Of a stretch of 34,094 bases of DNA, positions 25,259 to 34,001 are shown piece by piece. The position numbers and the translations under genes are program-made. The notes beneath the pieces were generated by a model. It searched no databases and was not told the DNA's origin. It saw nothing but the letters and a program-made list of their open reading frames with translations. Position 1 is the first letter of the stretch. Every line of letters begins with the position of its first letter. The stretch comes from Muribaculaceae bacterium (GTDB taxonomy: Bacteria > Bacteroidota > Bacteroidia > Bacteroidales > Muribaculaceae), in NCBI GenBank assembly GCA_028689665.1, contig JAQVCR010000021.1:1-34094 (forward strand). The letters are read 5' to 3'.

Positions 25259-25966
25259 TCATTTATATAATAAAAAGATAGTGGGAGTCTTGCCGTAGTC
25301 GTATTTGGCATTAGCCCACTCTTTTATAGTTTGCGTTATTATACTCTCGCTTTTGCCTGTGATGTCGCTAGCCACGCATAGTTTCATATTCTTGGGCAGA
25401 GCATTACACAGCTCGGCGATGAGTTTGTTGTTGCGATAAGGAGTCTCAATAAAAATTTGTGTCTGACTTCCTCGCATTATCATTCCTTCCATCTCTTTTA
25501 GCTTTCGAGTGCGCTCGGCAGAGTCGATTGGCAGGTAGCCCAGAAAGGCAAAACTCTGACCATTAAATCCCGATGCCATCATAGCCATGAGTATGCTTGA
25601 CGGTCCGACAAGAGGCACGATGTCGTATTTCTTGCGTTGAGCAATTGCAACAACGTCGGCACCCGGGTCGGCAATAGCCGGGCATCCGGCTTCGGAGATT
25701 ATACCCATATTCTGTCCCATTCCAAGTGGAGCGATAAAGCTGTCGATTTCTTCGGGGGCAGTGTGTTGATTTAGAGTAAAGAACGTGAGGGCATCGATGT
25801 CGATATTTCTATCGCATTTTTTAAGAAAGCGGCGTGCGCTTCTCACATTCTCAACAATAAAATACTTAATATCTTTAATTATAGAGATGTTAAGTGCCGG
25901 TAACACTTCCTCAAGCGGAGAATCGCTTAATGGAACTGGAAAAAGGTATAATTTTGCTACACTCAT
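25259..25966 (-). CDS. RsmI-like SAM-dependent methyltransferase
   Basis: 235 aa of the tetrapyrrole-methylase/RsmI superfamily. RsmI 2'-O-methylates C1402 of 16S rRNA; this short Bacteroidota form may or may not do the same. Segments: KLYLFPVPLSD, GIISEAGCPAIADPGADVVA (SAM-binding loop) and VPLVGPSSILMAMMASGFNG, with FIETPYRNNKL. Start corrected to the ATG at 25966: a frame open to 26017 would begin inside a perfect promoter (25988-26018) and adds a 17-residue stretch with no family likeness. First gene of a pair with the WalJ-like hydrolase. Confidence 0.9.
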   Translation of the reverse strand: MSVAKLYLFPVPLSDSPLEEVLPALNISIIKDIKYFIVENVRSARRFLKKCDRNIDIDALTFFTLNQHTAPEEIDSFIAPLGMGQNMGIISEAGCPAIADPGADVVAIAQRKKYDIVPLVGPSSILMAMMASGFNGQSFAFLGYLPIDSAERTRKLKEMEGMIMRGSQTQIFIETPYRNNKLIAELCNALPKNMKLCVASDITGKSESIITQTIKEWANAKYDYGKTPTIFLLYK

Positions 25967-25987
25967 TTGAGTATGGTTATTTAGCCA

Positions 25988-26018
25988 CAAAGTTAGTATA
26001 TTATCCCGTTTATTCAAA
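25988..26018 (-). promoter_or_regulatory. Consensus promoter of the RsmI-like/WalJ-like pair
   Basis: Minus strand TTTG (26015-26018), 19 bases, TAACTTTG (25988-25995); perfect match, 21 bases before the ATG at 25966. It decides the start of that gene. Confidence 0.82.
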
Positions 26019-26114
26019 GTTTTTTTATCTTTCCTGTATCAATGTGGAGGAGAGAGGCACAAAATATGTGGAGAGCTATTTCTCCTCATTGTGTGGCAGA
26101 AGAAAAAGGCAGCT

Positions 26115-27386
26115 TTACGATTTTTTTGATGTATCCACTCTTACCAACTCTATTTTTGTGGCACTTTTTTTGAGGATAGTGAATGCAAGAGATTCTATTT
26201 CGATAGTTTCGCCTTCTTCGGGAAGTGCTTCAAGGTTATAGAGCAGATATCCTGCAAGGGTAATATATTCGTCGCTTTCGGGAATATCGAGGTGATATAT
26301 TTCATTTAATTGTTCAATCTCTATTCGCCCGGCAAAGTCGTAAGTGTTCTCGTCAATTTTTCGGGCCATGATGCGTTTTCGGTCGTGTTCGTCTTCGATG
26401 TCGCCAAATATTTCCTCGACAAGGTCTTCAAGTGTAACAAGCCCTGCTGTTCCGCCAAACTCGTCGATGACAATTGCCATACTTTTTTTCTCGCCGAGCA
26501 GTGAGCGCATCATTTTGTTAGCCAGCATGGTTTCGGGCGCAAAGAGTACGGGTTTTATATGCTGAGTCCAGTCGCACTCGGAGTGGAAAAGTTCGCTGAC
26601 GTGTATATATCCCACAATATTGTCGATGTCGTTTTTGTACACGACAATTTTGCTAAGTCCGGTTTCGTTGAATTTGCGGCAAAGACTATCGCGGTCGGTA
26701 TTATCAATATTCACCGAGATAATTTCGTTTCGCGGGATTATGCAGTCGCGCAGGTGAGTGTTGCTGAAATCGAGCGCATTTTGGAAAATTTTCACTTCGC
26801 GTTCTACTTCAATATTTTCGTCTTCTTTCTTGTCGATGTTTTCTTGAATGAAAGCGTCGAGTTCGCCAACGGTTATTCCTTTAAGGTTTTTAGGCGCAAT
26901 TTTTACGCCTGTAAGTTTCATCAACATATTAGAAATAAAAGAGGAGAACCACGAAATAGGATATAAAATAAGGTAAAACAGATATAGCGGGAGCGACAAT
27001 GCACGAAGAGAATCGTTTGGGTTGATACGAAACATCATTTTTGGCACATATTCGCCCATTAGTAGTATTATAATGGTAGAAATAATAGTTTGAAGTGTAA
27101 GTATTACAGCTTCGTTAGCCGAAATGATTAAGAGAACGGGTTTAAGCAGAATCGCTATACTCATACCATATACCACCAGCACAATATTGTTACCCACAAG
27201 CAGTGTGGAAATAACCATATCGAAGTTGTTGTAGAACAGGTTGATGATTCGGTTAAGGAATCCGTCTTTGTGTGCATCAAGAGTTGCTCTCACTTTGTTA
27301 GAGCTGACAAAAGCTATTTCCATTCCGGAGAAGAACGCTGAAAGAGTAATAGCAATAAGAGTAACAATTAGCATTGATATATCCAT
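26115..27386 (-). CDS. CNNM/CBS membrane protein (CorC/HlyC, GldE-like)
   Basis: 423 aa. An N-terminal CNNM (DUF21) domain with about four membrane helices (residues 1-150, e.g. IALLIVTLIAI-like MLIVTLIAITLSAFFSGMEI) is followed by a CBS pair (IIPRNEIISVNIDNTDRDSL; MAIVIDEFGGTAGLVTLEDL with VEEIFGDIEDE) and a C-terminal CorC/HlyC transporter-associated domain. Related proteins move Mg2+ or are annotated as hemolysin-like; in Bacteroidota the closest named member is GldE of the gliding group. It lies 12 bases after lptC in the coaX operon. Peptidyl-prolyl isomerase PpiD, which I recall following such genes in Bacteroides, is absent. Confidence 0.9.
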   Translation of the reverse strand: MDISMLIVTLIAITLSAFFSGMEIAFVSSNKVRATLDAHKDGFLNRIINLFYNNFDMVISTLLVGNNIVLVVYGMSIAILLKPVLLIISANEAVILTLQTIISTIIILLMGEYVPKMMFRINPNDSLRALSLPLYLFYLILYPISWFSSFISNMLMKLTGVKIAPKNLKGITVGELDAFIQENIDKKEDENIEVEREVKIFQNALDFSNTHLRDCIIPRNEIISVNIDNTDRDSLCRKFNETGLSKIVVYKNDIDNIVGYIHVSELFHSECDWTQHIKPVLFAPETMLANKMMRSLLGEKKSMAIVIDEFGGTAGLVTLEDLVEEIFGDIEDEHDRKRIMARKIDENTYDFAGRIEIEQLNEIYHLDIPESDEYITLAGYLLYNLEALPEEGETIEIESLAFTILKKSATKIELVRVDTSKKS

Positions 27387-27398
27387 TTCTCAAAAAAA

Positions 27399-27992
27399 CT
27401 ATTTAGTTATAACCGAGCGGTTTGTTGTGTCGGTAGCTGCTTTGTCGGGGTCGTAAGGAAATATCCCCGAGGGCTTGTCAAGCTCATATGCCGTCATTTG
27501 TTGGTTAGATTTAAATCCGTATCCTTCAATTATACGGTCGCTCTTCTCGATGTGAATAAACGAGTCGGAATACACTTTCTGCGCACGTTGGTCCCAAAAG
27601 AGTTGTTGAGTTAAAATTACCTCTTTGTTTACATTTTTGATTATAACGTGTCCGTCAAGTCGCCATATTTTGTCGTCTTGAAAGTATGTTGCCGAGTCGC
27701 ATTTAATTGAGGCATTTGTTTTAAAGAGCGAGTCGAATTTTTCGAGATAAAGACCTTTAGGAAATTTCCATTTTGGTTTTTTAGCCTCCTGAAATATGTA
27801 CCAAAGATTAGATGTGATACGATATTGCGTAATTCCCGAGTCGCTAATAAGTGTTTTTACGTTTCGAGTGATTACGGTTGGAGTGTTTTCGGGATTAGTG
27901 CTACGTTTAACAATGTCTTTCACTTCTTCCTTGCAGCTCCACACGATGCAAGAAAGGATTAATAGAAAGAGTATGTTGCGCGCTCGATACAT
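27399..27992 (-). CDS. lptC: LPS export protein LptC (lipoprotein form)
   Basis: 197 aa. A signal sequence with lipobox IVWSC-K (Cys20) precedes a beta-jellyroll LptC-like domain (about 40-180) with NLWYIFQEAKKPKWKFPKGL and LEKFDSLFK, then ATYFQDDKIWRLDGHVIIKN, as in LptC, which passes lipopolysaccharide from the LptBFG transporter to LptA. Bacteroidota LptC proteins are often longer lipoproteins, while the proteobacterial form has an uncleaved membrane helix. It sits between the outer-membrane barrel gene and the CNNM/CBS gene. No lptA or lptB is nearby. Confidence 0.85.
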   Translation of the reverse strand: MYRARNILFLLILSCIVWSCKEEVKDIVKRSTNPENTPTVITRNVKTLISDSGITQYRITSNLWYIFQEAKKPKWKFPKGLYLEKFDSLFKTNASIKCDSATYFQDDKIWRLDGHVIIKNVNKEVILTQQLFWDQRAQKVYSDSFIHIEKSDRIIEGYGFKSNQQMTAYELDKPSGIFPYDPDKAATDTTNRSVITK

Positions 27993-28071
27993 ATTTTTGT
28001 TAAGAATCTCGTGCTAGCAGTAAAAGGCTCGGCACGAGATAATATTTATATTTGATATAATAGTTTTTAGT

Positions 28072-29313
28072 CTATTTAATTTTGTTCTGCCAGAACCACA
28101 TTTCGTTGAAGTTTATTCCGAGAGTTATGTTGAAATAGTCTTCGGTAACAAGTTTTACAGGCGAAGTCTGACGGCGTTGATATTCAAAGCCTAAGTTTAT
28201 CATTGTTTTTGAGCTTGGTGCCGGGATACCGAAACCTATCGATATGCCGTAATCTTTCAGATTGTTTCCATCGACAGATATGTAGTCGCGGTTATAAAAT
28301 GCACCGCAACGGAATTGCATACGATGTAAGAAACTTCCACCACGAGGATTGTGTTGGTATTGAGCGCCGACGGCTACTTTCCAGCGGTTCTCCAGAGTAG
28401 TTGCTTCTACGTTTTCCTCAGTTATGTATTTAGCATTTTTCCACGGCTGATAAGTGAAGTCGGCTTCAATGTTTAATCGATTATCGAAAGTGTAAGAGAT
28501 ACCACCGCCATAGGTTGCCGGTGTAGAGAAATCGCCTTTCATAGTTCTATATCCGATAGTGTCGGGGGCTTCGTCGTTATCAATGTCGTAATATACGCCC
28601 CATGTGTCGCCGTGAATATCTTTAGCCGGAGTGTATACCACACCGATTGTTGCTTTGTGCTTAGGGTTGAAATTGATAGTGTATTGCGCACCTATATTTA
28701 AATTCCAGTCGCGAATTTTCATTACTCGTTCAAACAGCGATGAGTTTCCCCCCGTTGTGTAGGCATATACATCATTTACTATTGTTCCGAAAAGGTAGCC
28801 AAAGTTTGCACCGATAGTAAAATTTTTAAAAGGTCGTCCGCTCACACCTGCATATAATTCGTTTATGCCACCATATCCTACGCGGCTGTCGGTTCCGTGT
28901 ACAATTTCAGAGCCAAAAGAGTAGCCTACCGAAGAATAAGGTAAAAGCCCGATGCTGCCGCCCATATATTTACCAAGAGGGAATTGCATAGTGATGTAGT
29001 CGAGCCCTCCTCCGGTGCTTTTAGCCGAAGTGTCATTTTCTTTCGACCATAGGTTTGTAAGGTCTAGCCCTATATCCCAGAGGAATGTCAGCGAGTCGAT
29101 TGCGGCGTAAGAAGCCGGGTTCATAACGTTGATTTGTCGACCGTTCTGCATAGCATAGCCCACTCCACCCATTGAGCGTTGCATACTTGTAGCGTTGTCT
29201 CTTAGCATACCATAACCATATTTTGAATATGGAGTCATAGATACTTGTGCATAAATTTGCAGTGAAGCTAATGCACATAAAACTATTAAAAATAGACTTC
29301 TAGATATTTTCAT
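28072..29313 (-). CDS. Outer-membrane beta-barrel protein
   Basis: 413 aa with a signal peptide (MKISRSLFLIVLCALASLQI, cut after YAQ-like A22) and a barrel of alternating amphipathic strands, many ending in aromatic residues; the end ...MWFWQNKIK is not the classic C-terminal Phe. The N-terminal MTPYSKYGYGMLRDNATSMQ and SMGGVGYAMQNGRQINVMNP resemble the OmpP1/FadL-like or PorV-like barrels common in Bacteroidota, but I cannot name the family. The start overlaps the coaX stop by 14 bases, so the genes are coupled. A conserved link of coaX with an outer-membrane protein and lptC is familiar from Bacteroides; its purpose is not known to me. Confidence 0.87.
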   Translation of the reverse strand: MKISRSLFLIVLCALASLQIYAQVSMTPYSKYGYGMLRDNATSMQRSMGGVGYAMQNGRQINVMNPASYAAIDSLTFLWDIGLDLTNLWSKENDTSAKSTGGGLDYITMQFPLGKYMGGSIGLLPYSSVGYSFGSEIVHGTDSRVGYGGINELYAGVSGRPFKNFTIGANFGYLFGTIVNDVYAYTTGGNSSLFERVMKIRDWNLNIGAQYTINFNPKHKATIGVVYTPAKDIHGDTWGVYYDIDNDEAPDTIGYRTMKGDFSTPATYGGGISYTFDNRLNIEADFTYQPWKNAKYITEENVEATTLENRWKVAVGAQYQHNPRGGSFLHRMQFRCGAFYNRDYISVDGNNLKDYGISIGFGIPAPSSKTMINLGFEYQRRQTSPVKLVTEDYFNITLGINFNEMWFWQNKIK

Positions 29314-30034
29314 TATATAATAATATTCTGTTTAACCCAATTGCAAGAAGAGTTTCGACTTCAAAGATGGGATTTTTTATTCTTTCTGCCAAAAAATGGC
29401 TGTCGCCACCGGTAATAAATACCGTTAAATCTTTCGTTTGCGCCTTTTGACGCTCTATATAGCCTTCGATTTCGTATAATATACCCAGCACAACGCCTGC
29501 GCGTATTGCTGTGTCGGTGTCGTAGCCGGTATCCGGAATATCGCCTTCGTTGCTCACTATTGGCAACTTGCTTGTGTAGTCGTTTAGCGCTTTGAATCGT
29601 ATTGTCATTCCCGGTGATATGTTTCCTCCAAGATATTTTCCGTTGCAGTCTACACTATCTATTGTTATTGCAGTGCCGGCATCAATAATTAGCAAGTCGC
29701 TATCTGGCTTGATTGTCATTGCACCCACAGCAGCCGCAATTCGGTCGCGACCTAGCTTTTTAGGCGAGCGATATTCAATAGTCATCGGCATTGGCGTGTT
29801 CTCGTCGAGAATAATTAATTGCTTAGCATAGTTGCTAATATGATTAATTAACTCTTTGCTCACATTCTGCACCGAAGACACAATTACTCCTGAAATGTCA
29901 ATCCGAGCAAAGTAATCGTCGACGATATTTACAGATAATTCATTATAGCGACGGCTTTCAACAATATCATTGCCGGAGAAAATAAAAACTTTCGCCGACG
30001 TATTGCCTTGGTCGATTGCCATGTTATATTTCAT
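29300..30034 (-). CDS. coaX: Type III pantothenate kinase
   Basis: First step of coenzyme A synthesis, phosphorylating pantothenate with ATP; 244 aa, the family's size. Motifs: MAIDQGNTSAKVFIF (phosphate-1 loop), SPKKLGRDRIAAAVGA (pantothenate region), LIIDAGTAITIDSVD (phosphate-2 with metal-binding Asp) and GGNISPGMTIRFKALNDYT. First gene of coaX - barrel - lptC - CNNM/CBS, behind a TAACTTTG box that leaves a leader of only a few bases. An internal ATG four codons in is possible. It works downstream of PanB, encoded at 9.2 kb. Confidence 0.94.
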   Translation of the reverse strand: MKYNMAIDQGNTSAKVFIFSGNDIVESRRYNELSVNIVDDYFARIDISGVIVSSVQNVSKELINHISNYAKQLIILDENTPMPMTIEYRSPKKLGRDRIAAAVGAMTIKPDSDLLIIDAGTAITIDSVDCNGKYLGGNISPGMTIRFKALNDYTSKLPIVSNEGDIPDTGYDTDTAIRAGVVLGILYEIEGYIERQKAQTKDLTVFITGGDSHFLAERIKNPIFEVETLLAIGLNRILLYNENI

Positions 30035-30042
30035 TATCGCTA

Positions 30043-30050
30043 CAAAGTTA
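30043..30050 (-). promoter_or_regulatory. Candidate -7 box of the coaX operon
   Basis: TAACTTTG on the minus strand, eight bases before the coaX ATG; near-leaderless. No TTTG at the usual upstream spacing. Confidence 0.6.
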
Positions 30051-30157
30051 CTAAATCCTAGTCAATTAATATCTGTGCTTCAATTTTTTTTGTGATAATT
30101 AGGAGTTTAAGCTACCTTTTATCGACAAAAATGCTTCACAAAGATTCTTTTACGCTT

Positions 30158-30532
30158 TTATTTACCCTTTTCGGCTTCTTTTTTCTCTTCGCTAGCAGTC
30201 ATGAATGAAATATAGACTTGCAGCACAGCTCCTGCTGTAAGAAATCCCAGCCAGTCGGTTGGTTGTGCTTGCTCATAGAACATAAAAAATGCCGATAACA
30301 CATAGCACATAGCCGACACTTTTCCGATTCTGTTGAGTCGGCGAAGGCGTAAGTTTTTCCCTTTATACACTTCAAATATTCTCACTACCATTGCTCCTGC
30401 TGCACCAACAGCAAATATATATGGAGCTATATCCCAGTGAATTTTAACGATTGGTAGCATAGCCATAATTAGCATTATCAGTAGTGATAACGACATGATG
30501 ATATTGAGGGTCTGTTCTTTGTTTTTTTTCAT
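30158..30532 (-). CDS. Small multi-pass membrane protein
   Basis: 124 aa, function unknown. About four hydrophobic helices (IIMSLSLLIMLIMAMLPIVK, IAPYIFAVGAAGAMVVRIFE, VSAMCYVLSAFFMFYEQ, WLGFLTAGAVLQVYISFM) with short basic loops and a charged end (ASEEKKEAEKGK). It follows the FtsB/DivIC-like gene by six bases, so it shares the trmD transcript and may have an envelope or division role; that is inference only. Confidence 0.8.
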   Translation of the reverse strand: MKKNKEQTLNIIMSLSLLIMLIMAMLPIVKIHWDIAPYIFAVGAAGAMVVRIFEVYKGKNLRLRRLNRIGKVSAMCYVLSAFFMFYEQAQPTDWLGFLTAGAVLQVYISFMTASEEKKEAEKGK

Positions 30533-30538
30533 TTATTT

Positions 30539-30877
30539 CTATTTTAAGTAGGTAATAAACACGTCTTCGTTTGGTCGCTTCATATTATATTGCTCTCGTG
30601 ATACTTTTTCGAGCTGCTCGGGGTCGGTGTCGAGTTCGCGAGATTTGCGTGCATAATATTCAGCCGAGTCAAGATTTTCTTTTATTTCGACTTTCAGGTT
30701 GTTGATTTGTTCTTGATTTTCTTTGCTTTTGAAATAATTGTTGTCTTGCACAAATAGTATTATTATTATGCAAGTAATGGCTACAACAAGCGGCATACTC
30801 AGCCACTGCGGGAGTAGACGCTTTGTTTTTTTGCCTTTCTCGCTTGTCGTTTCGTCGTTATTTTCTTTGCTTGCCAT
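30539..30877 (-). CDS. FtsB/DivIC-like septum formation protein
   Basis: 112 aa bitopic protein: short basic cytoplasmic N-terminus, one membrane helix (MPLVVAITCIIIILFVQ, about 28-44), then a coiled-coil (YFKSKENQEQINNLKVEIKE, about 49-85) and a short tail with LEKVSREQYNMKRPNEDVFI, a segment typical of the FtsB/DivIC family, which scaffolds FtsL and FtsQ in the divisome. Family members are about 100 aa. Sixteen bases after trmD. Confidence 0.85.
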   Translation of the reverse strand: MASKENNDETTSEKGKKTKRLLPQWLSMPLVVAITCIIIILFVQDNNYFKSKENQEQINNLKVEIKENLDSAEYYARKSRELDTDPEQLEKVSREQYNMKRPNEDVFITYLK

Positions 30878-30893
30878 AATAAATTAGTTTTTA

Positions 30894-31583
30894 TTATTTC
30901 AATAAGTCGGGGCGTAGCTCCAATGTGCGTTTTACAGCCATCTCGTGTTTCCACTCGTCGATGTGAGCTTCGTGTCCCGATAGTAGTATTTCGGGTACTT
31001 TCCACCCTTTATATTCAGCCGGGCGAGTGTAGATTGGTGGTGCCAGCAAGTTGTCTTGAAACGAGTCGCTAAGTGCCGATTGCTCGTCGCCAATAGCTCC
31101 GGGTATAAGTCGCACGATAGCGTCGGTTACGATAGCGGCAGGGAGTTCGCCTCCTGTGAGTACATAGTCGCCGATAGTAATTTCGCGTGTAATAAGATGT
31201 TCACGAATTCGATAGTCGACACCTTTGTAATGCCCGCATAAGATAATCAAATTTTTGCACATCGACAGCCTGTTGGCTATAGGCTGCGTGAAAGTTTCAC
31301 CGTCGGGAGTCATAAATATCACTTCGTCGTATTTGCGCTCGGCTTTCAGACTTTCGATGGCACGGTCGATAGGTTCGATTTGCATCACCATACCGGCTTC
31401 TCCACCAAATGGATAATCGTCTACTTTACGATGAGGTCGGAGTGAAAAATCGCGAAGATTATGCACAACAATCTCGGCAAGACCTTTGTCTTGAGCTCGT
31501 TTAAGAATTGAGCAACCAAGAGGCGAGTCGAGCATTTCGGGCATCACCGTAAGTATATCTATGCGTAACTTGTTATCTGTCAT
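30894..31583 (-). CDS. trmD: tRNA (guanine37-N1)-methyltransferase
   Basis: SPOUT-fold enzyme methylating G37 next to the anticodon to prevent +1 frameshifting; 229 aa. Signatures: [51 protein letters not shown] and [15 protein letters not shown], the trefoil-knot SAM site. The usual bacterial neighbours (rpsP, rimM, rplS) are absent; instead it leads an operon with an FtsB/DivIC-like gene and a small membrane protein, behind a perfect promoter. Confidence 0.96.
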   Translation of the reverse strand: MTDNKLRIDILTVMPEMLDSPLGCSILKRAQDKGLAEIVVHNLRDFSLRPHRKVDDYPFGGEAGMVMQIEPIDRAIESLKAERKYDEVIFMTPDGETFTQPIANRLSMCKNLIILCGHYKGVDYRIREHLITREITIGDYVLTGGELPAAIVTDAIVRLIPGAIGDEQSALSDSFQDNLLAPPIYTRPAEYKGWKVPEILLSGHEAHIDEWKHEMAVKRTLELRPDLLK

Positions 31584-31602
31584 TAATTATAATATAATGT
31601 CG

Positions 31603-31633
31603 CAAAGTTAATACACAACTACTGCCCCACAAA
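31603..31633 (-). promoter_or_regulatory. Consensus promoter of trmD
   Basis: Minus strand TTTG (31630-31633), 19 bases, TAACTTTG (31603-31610); perfect match, 19 bases before the ATG. Confidence 0.82.
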
Positions 31634-31682
31634 ATTTCATCAGTTTAAAATTGTTACTTTAGTCTTAGTGGTTGTCGTGTTT

Positions 31683-33332
31683 CTATTTTTTGTTACGAAT
31701 TTCCACACGGCGTATTTTGCCGCTTATTGTTTTTGGCAACTCGTCGACGAATTCAATAATACGAGGATATTTGTAAGGTGCAGTGGTGCGCTTCACGTGG
31801 TTTTGAATCTCCTTTATTAGCTCGGGTGATTCTTTTCCTTTGTATTGTGCCGAGAGTACAATTGTGGCTTTCACTACTTGCCCGCGTATCTCGTCGGGGA
31901 CTCCTGTAATGGCGCATTCAACGATTGCCGGGTGTGTCATTAGGGCGCTTTCTACTTCAAACGGGCCTATTCTGTAGCCCGACGACTTGATTACATCGTC
32001 GACACGTCCTATGAACCAGTAATATCCGTCTTCGTCGCGCCAAGCTACATCGCCGGTGTGATATACGTTGTTATTGTATGCTTTGTGTGTAAGTTCGGGG
32101 TCGCGATAATATTCTTTGAATAGTCCTAGTGGGCGGCCATTGTCGGTGCGTATTATTATTTCACCTTGTTCGCCATCTTCTGCCGAGCGGCCGTCGGCTG
32201 TAAGCAGGTCGATGTCGTATACGGGTCCTCGCTTACCCATCGATCCCGGTTTTGGCTCGAGATAAGGATATGTAGCGACGGTGAGAGTGGTTTCGGTCTG
32301 TCCGAATCCTTCCATCAGCTTTATTCCTGTTAGTCGATACCACTCTTCAAATACGCTGGGGTTAAGTGCTTCGCCGGCAATAGTGCAATATTTTAGAGAT
32401 GATATGTCGAATTTCGTAAGATCTTCACGAATAAGGAAACGGAAAACCGTAGGAGGTGCGCAGAAAGAAGTGATATGGTAGTTGTGAATCATGTGAAGCA
32501 CATCTACCGGCTCAAATTTATCGAAGTCGTAAACAAATACGTTGGCTCCGGCAATCCATTGACCATAGTATTTTCCCCATACGGCTTTACCCCAGCCGGT
32601 ATCGGCAAGTGTGAGGTGCAGACTGTTCTCGTCGAGGTTGTGCCAATATGTTCCTGTGATTATGTGTCCTAGTGGATATGTGAAATCGTGTGCCACCATT
32701 TTAGGTTCGCCGGTTGTTCCTGAGGTGAAATACATTAGCGATATGTCGTCGTTAGTGTTTGTGTGTTCGGGGCGAACGAACGGAGCGGCTTTTTCTATTC
32801 CGGTAGTGAAATCGTCCCAGCCTTCGGGAATATCAGGACCGATTGATATATAATGCTTGATAGTCGGGCATTTTGATTTAGCATTCTGAATATGATCTAC
32901 TACAATGCTGTCGCCAACTGCTACAATAGCTTTTAGATCGGCTGCATTTGCACGATATATAATATCTTTCTCGGTGAGTAGGTGAGTTGCAGGAATCACA
33001 GTTGCTCCAAGTTTGTGAAGAGCTGTGATCGCAAACCAGAATTGGTAGCGACGCTTCATAATAAGCATCACCATATCGCCATGACCGATACCCAGCGATT
33101 GGAAATAAGAAGCAGTCTTGTCGCTCTCGCGTTTAATGTCGGCAAAAGTGAATTGGATTTTTTCGCCTTTATCGTTAGTCCAGAGTAGTGCGTTTTTATC
33201 AGGATTTGTTTTAGCCCATTGGTCAACGACGTCGTATCCGAAATTGAAATTATCGGGGACGTTAATCTTGAAATTCTTCATAAAGTCGTCGTATGATTCG
33301 AAATGGGTAGTGTCAAGAAATTTTTCTAACAT
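31683..33332 (-). CDS. AMP-forming acyl-CoA synthetase
   Basis: Activates a carboxylic acid to its CoA thioester via an acyl-AMP; 549 aa. The adenylate-forming motifs are complete: LMYFTSGTTGEPKMVAHD (P-loop), MEGFGQTETTLT, YHTGDVAWRDEDGYYWFIGR (with hinge Asp) and PKTISGKIRR with the catalytic Lys near the end. The overall form, with SSGYRIGPFEVESAL, is closest to medium-chain or acetyl/aryl-CoA ligases; substrate is not readable from sequence. It follows an XRE-cupin regulator by 33 bases and is presumably under its control. Confidence 0.92.
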   Translation of the reverse strand: MLEKFLDTTHFESYDDFMKNFKINVPDNFNFGYDVVDQWAKTNPDKNALLWTNDKGEKIQFTFADIKRESDKTASYFQSLGIGHGDMVMLIMKRRYQFWFAITALHKLGATVIPATHLLTEKDIIYRANAADLKAIVAVGDSIVVDHIQNAKSKCPTIKHYISIGPDIPEGWDDFTTGIEKAAPFVRPEHTNTNDDISLMYFTSGTTGEPKMVAHDFTYPLGHIITGTYWHNLDENSLHLTLADTGWGKAVWGKYYGQWIAGANVFVYDFDKFEPVDVLHMIHNYHITSFCAPPTVFRFLIREDLTKFDISSLKYCTIAGEALNPSVFEEWYRLTGIKLMEGFGQTETTLTVATYPYLEPKPGSMGKRGPVYDIDLLTADGRSAEDGEQGEIIIRTDNGRPLGLFKEYYRDPELTHKAYNNNVYHTGDVAWRDEDGYYWFIGRVDDVIKSSGYRIGPFEVESALMTHPAIVECAITGVPDEIRGQVVKATIVLSAQYKGKESPELIKEIQNHVKRTTAPYKYPRIIEFVDELPKTISGKIRRVEIRNKK

Positions 33333-33365
33333 AATGATTAGTTTAATAATTGTCGTAAATAGCCA

Positions 33366-33911
33366 TTAAGCAATAATGGCGATAAATTTTACTGATTTGT
33401 CGTTAAGCGCACGCATCTTGTGTGGGCGTGAAGCGTCAAACATAATTGAGTCGCCTTCTTCTAGTATTATTTTATTGTCACCTATTGTAAGTTCCATACT
33501 ACCTTCGATGACATAATTAAATTCTTGTCCTTTGTGAGAGTTAGGGGCATGCAACCCGTCGCTTGGCTCTACTGTAACCATAAAGGGGTCGAGAATACGG
33601 TTGGCAAATCCTCCGGCAAGAGCTTGATAGGAATATGCTTTAGAACGTTCTACTTTTTCTCCTTTGCCACTACGAGTAACAAAATAGCTGTTCATTCGAG
33701 GCTCTTTACCAAAAAGTAGAGCCGGTAGTTCTACGCCATATTCGTGGGCAATTCGGTGCATAAAACTTACAGGGATATCAACATTCCCTGTCTCGTAAGA
33801 TAAATAAGTGTCTTCGTCGATGCCGCAAGCCTTAGCAACTTCGGCGGCAGAAATGTCAAGGGCGTCGCGGAGCCCTCTTAATCGTTTAGCAACTTGTTCA
33901 ATATGGCTCAT
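33366..33911 (-). CDS. XRE-family regulator with cupin domain
   Basis: 181 aa. An N-terminal Cro/C1-type helix-turn-helix (LRDALDISAAEVAKACGIDE, about residues 13-32, extending to 65) is joined to a C-terminal cupin (about 105-180) with SHKGQEFNYVIEGSMELTIG, LEEGDSIMFDASRPHKMRAL and a likely metal or ligand site of His/Glu/His. Proteins of this build sense a small metabolite in the cupin. It leads the operon with the acyl-CoA synthetase, suggesting control by that enzyme's substrate or product. Upstream ATAATTTG is a seven-of-eight match to the -7 box. Confidence 0.92.
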   Translation of the reverse strand: MSHIEQVAKRLRGLRDALDISAAEVAKACGIDEDTYLSYETGNVDIPVSFMHRIAHEYGVELPALLFGKEPRMNSYFVTRSGKGEKVERSKAYSYQALAGGFANRILDPFMVTVEPSDGLHAPNSHKGQEFNYVIEGSMELTIGDNKIILEEGDSIMFDASRPHKMRALNDKSVKFIAIIA

Positions 33912-34001
33912 AATATATGGTGTTTAATCAAATTATAAGGAAATAATCATAGATTATTCTCTATTTGTACCCGTTGGCGGAATTAATTTAAGTTGATAAA
34001 T

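Noticed and set aside
25967..26017. Longer RsmI-like protein
   Set aside because: The extra codons lie across a perfect promoter (25988-26018).
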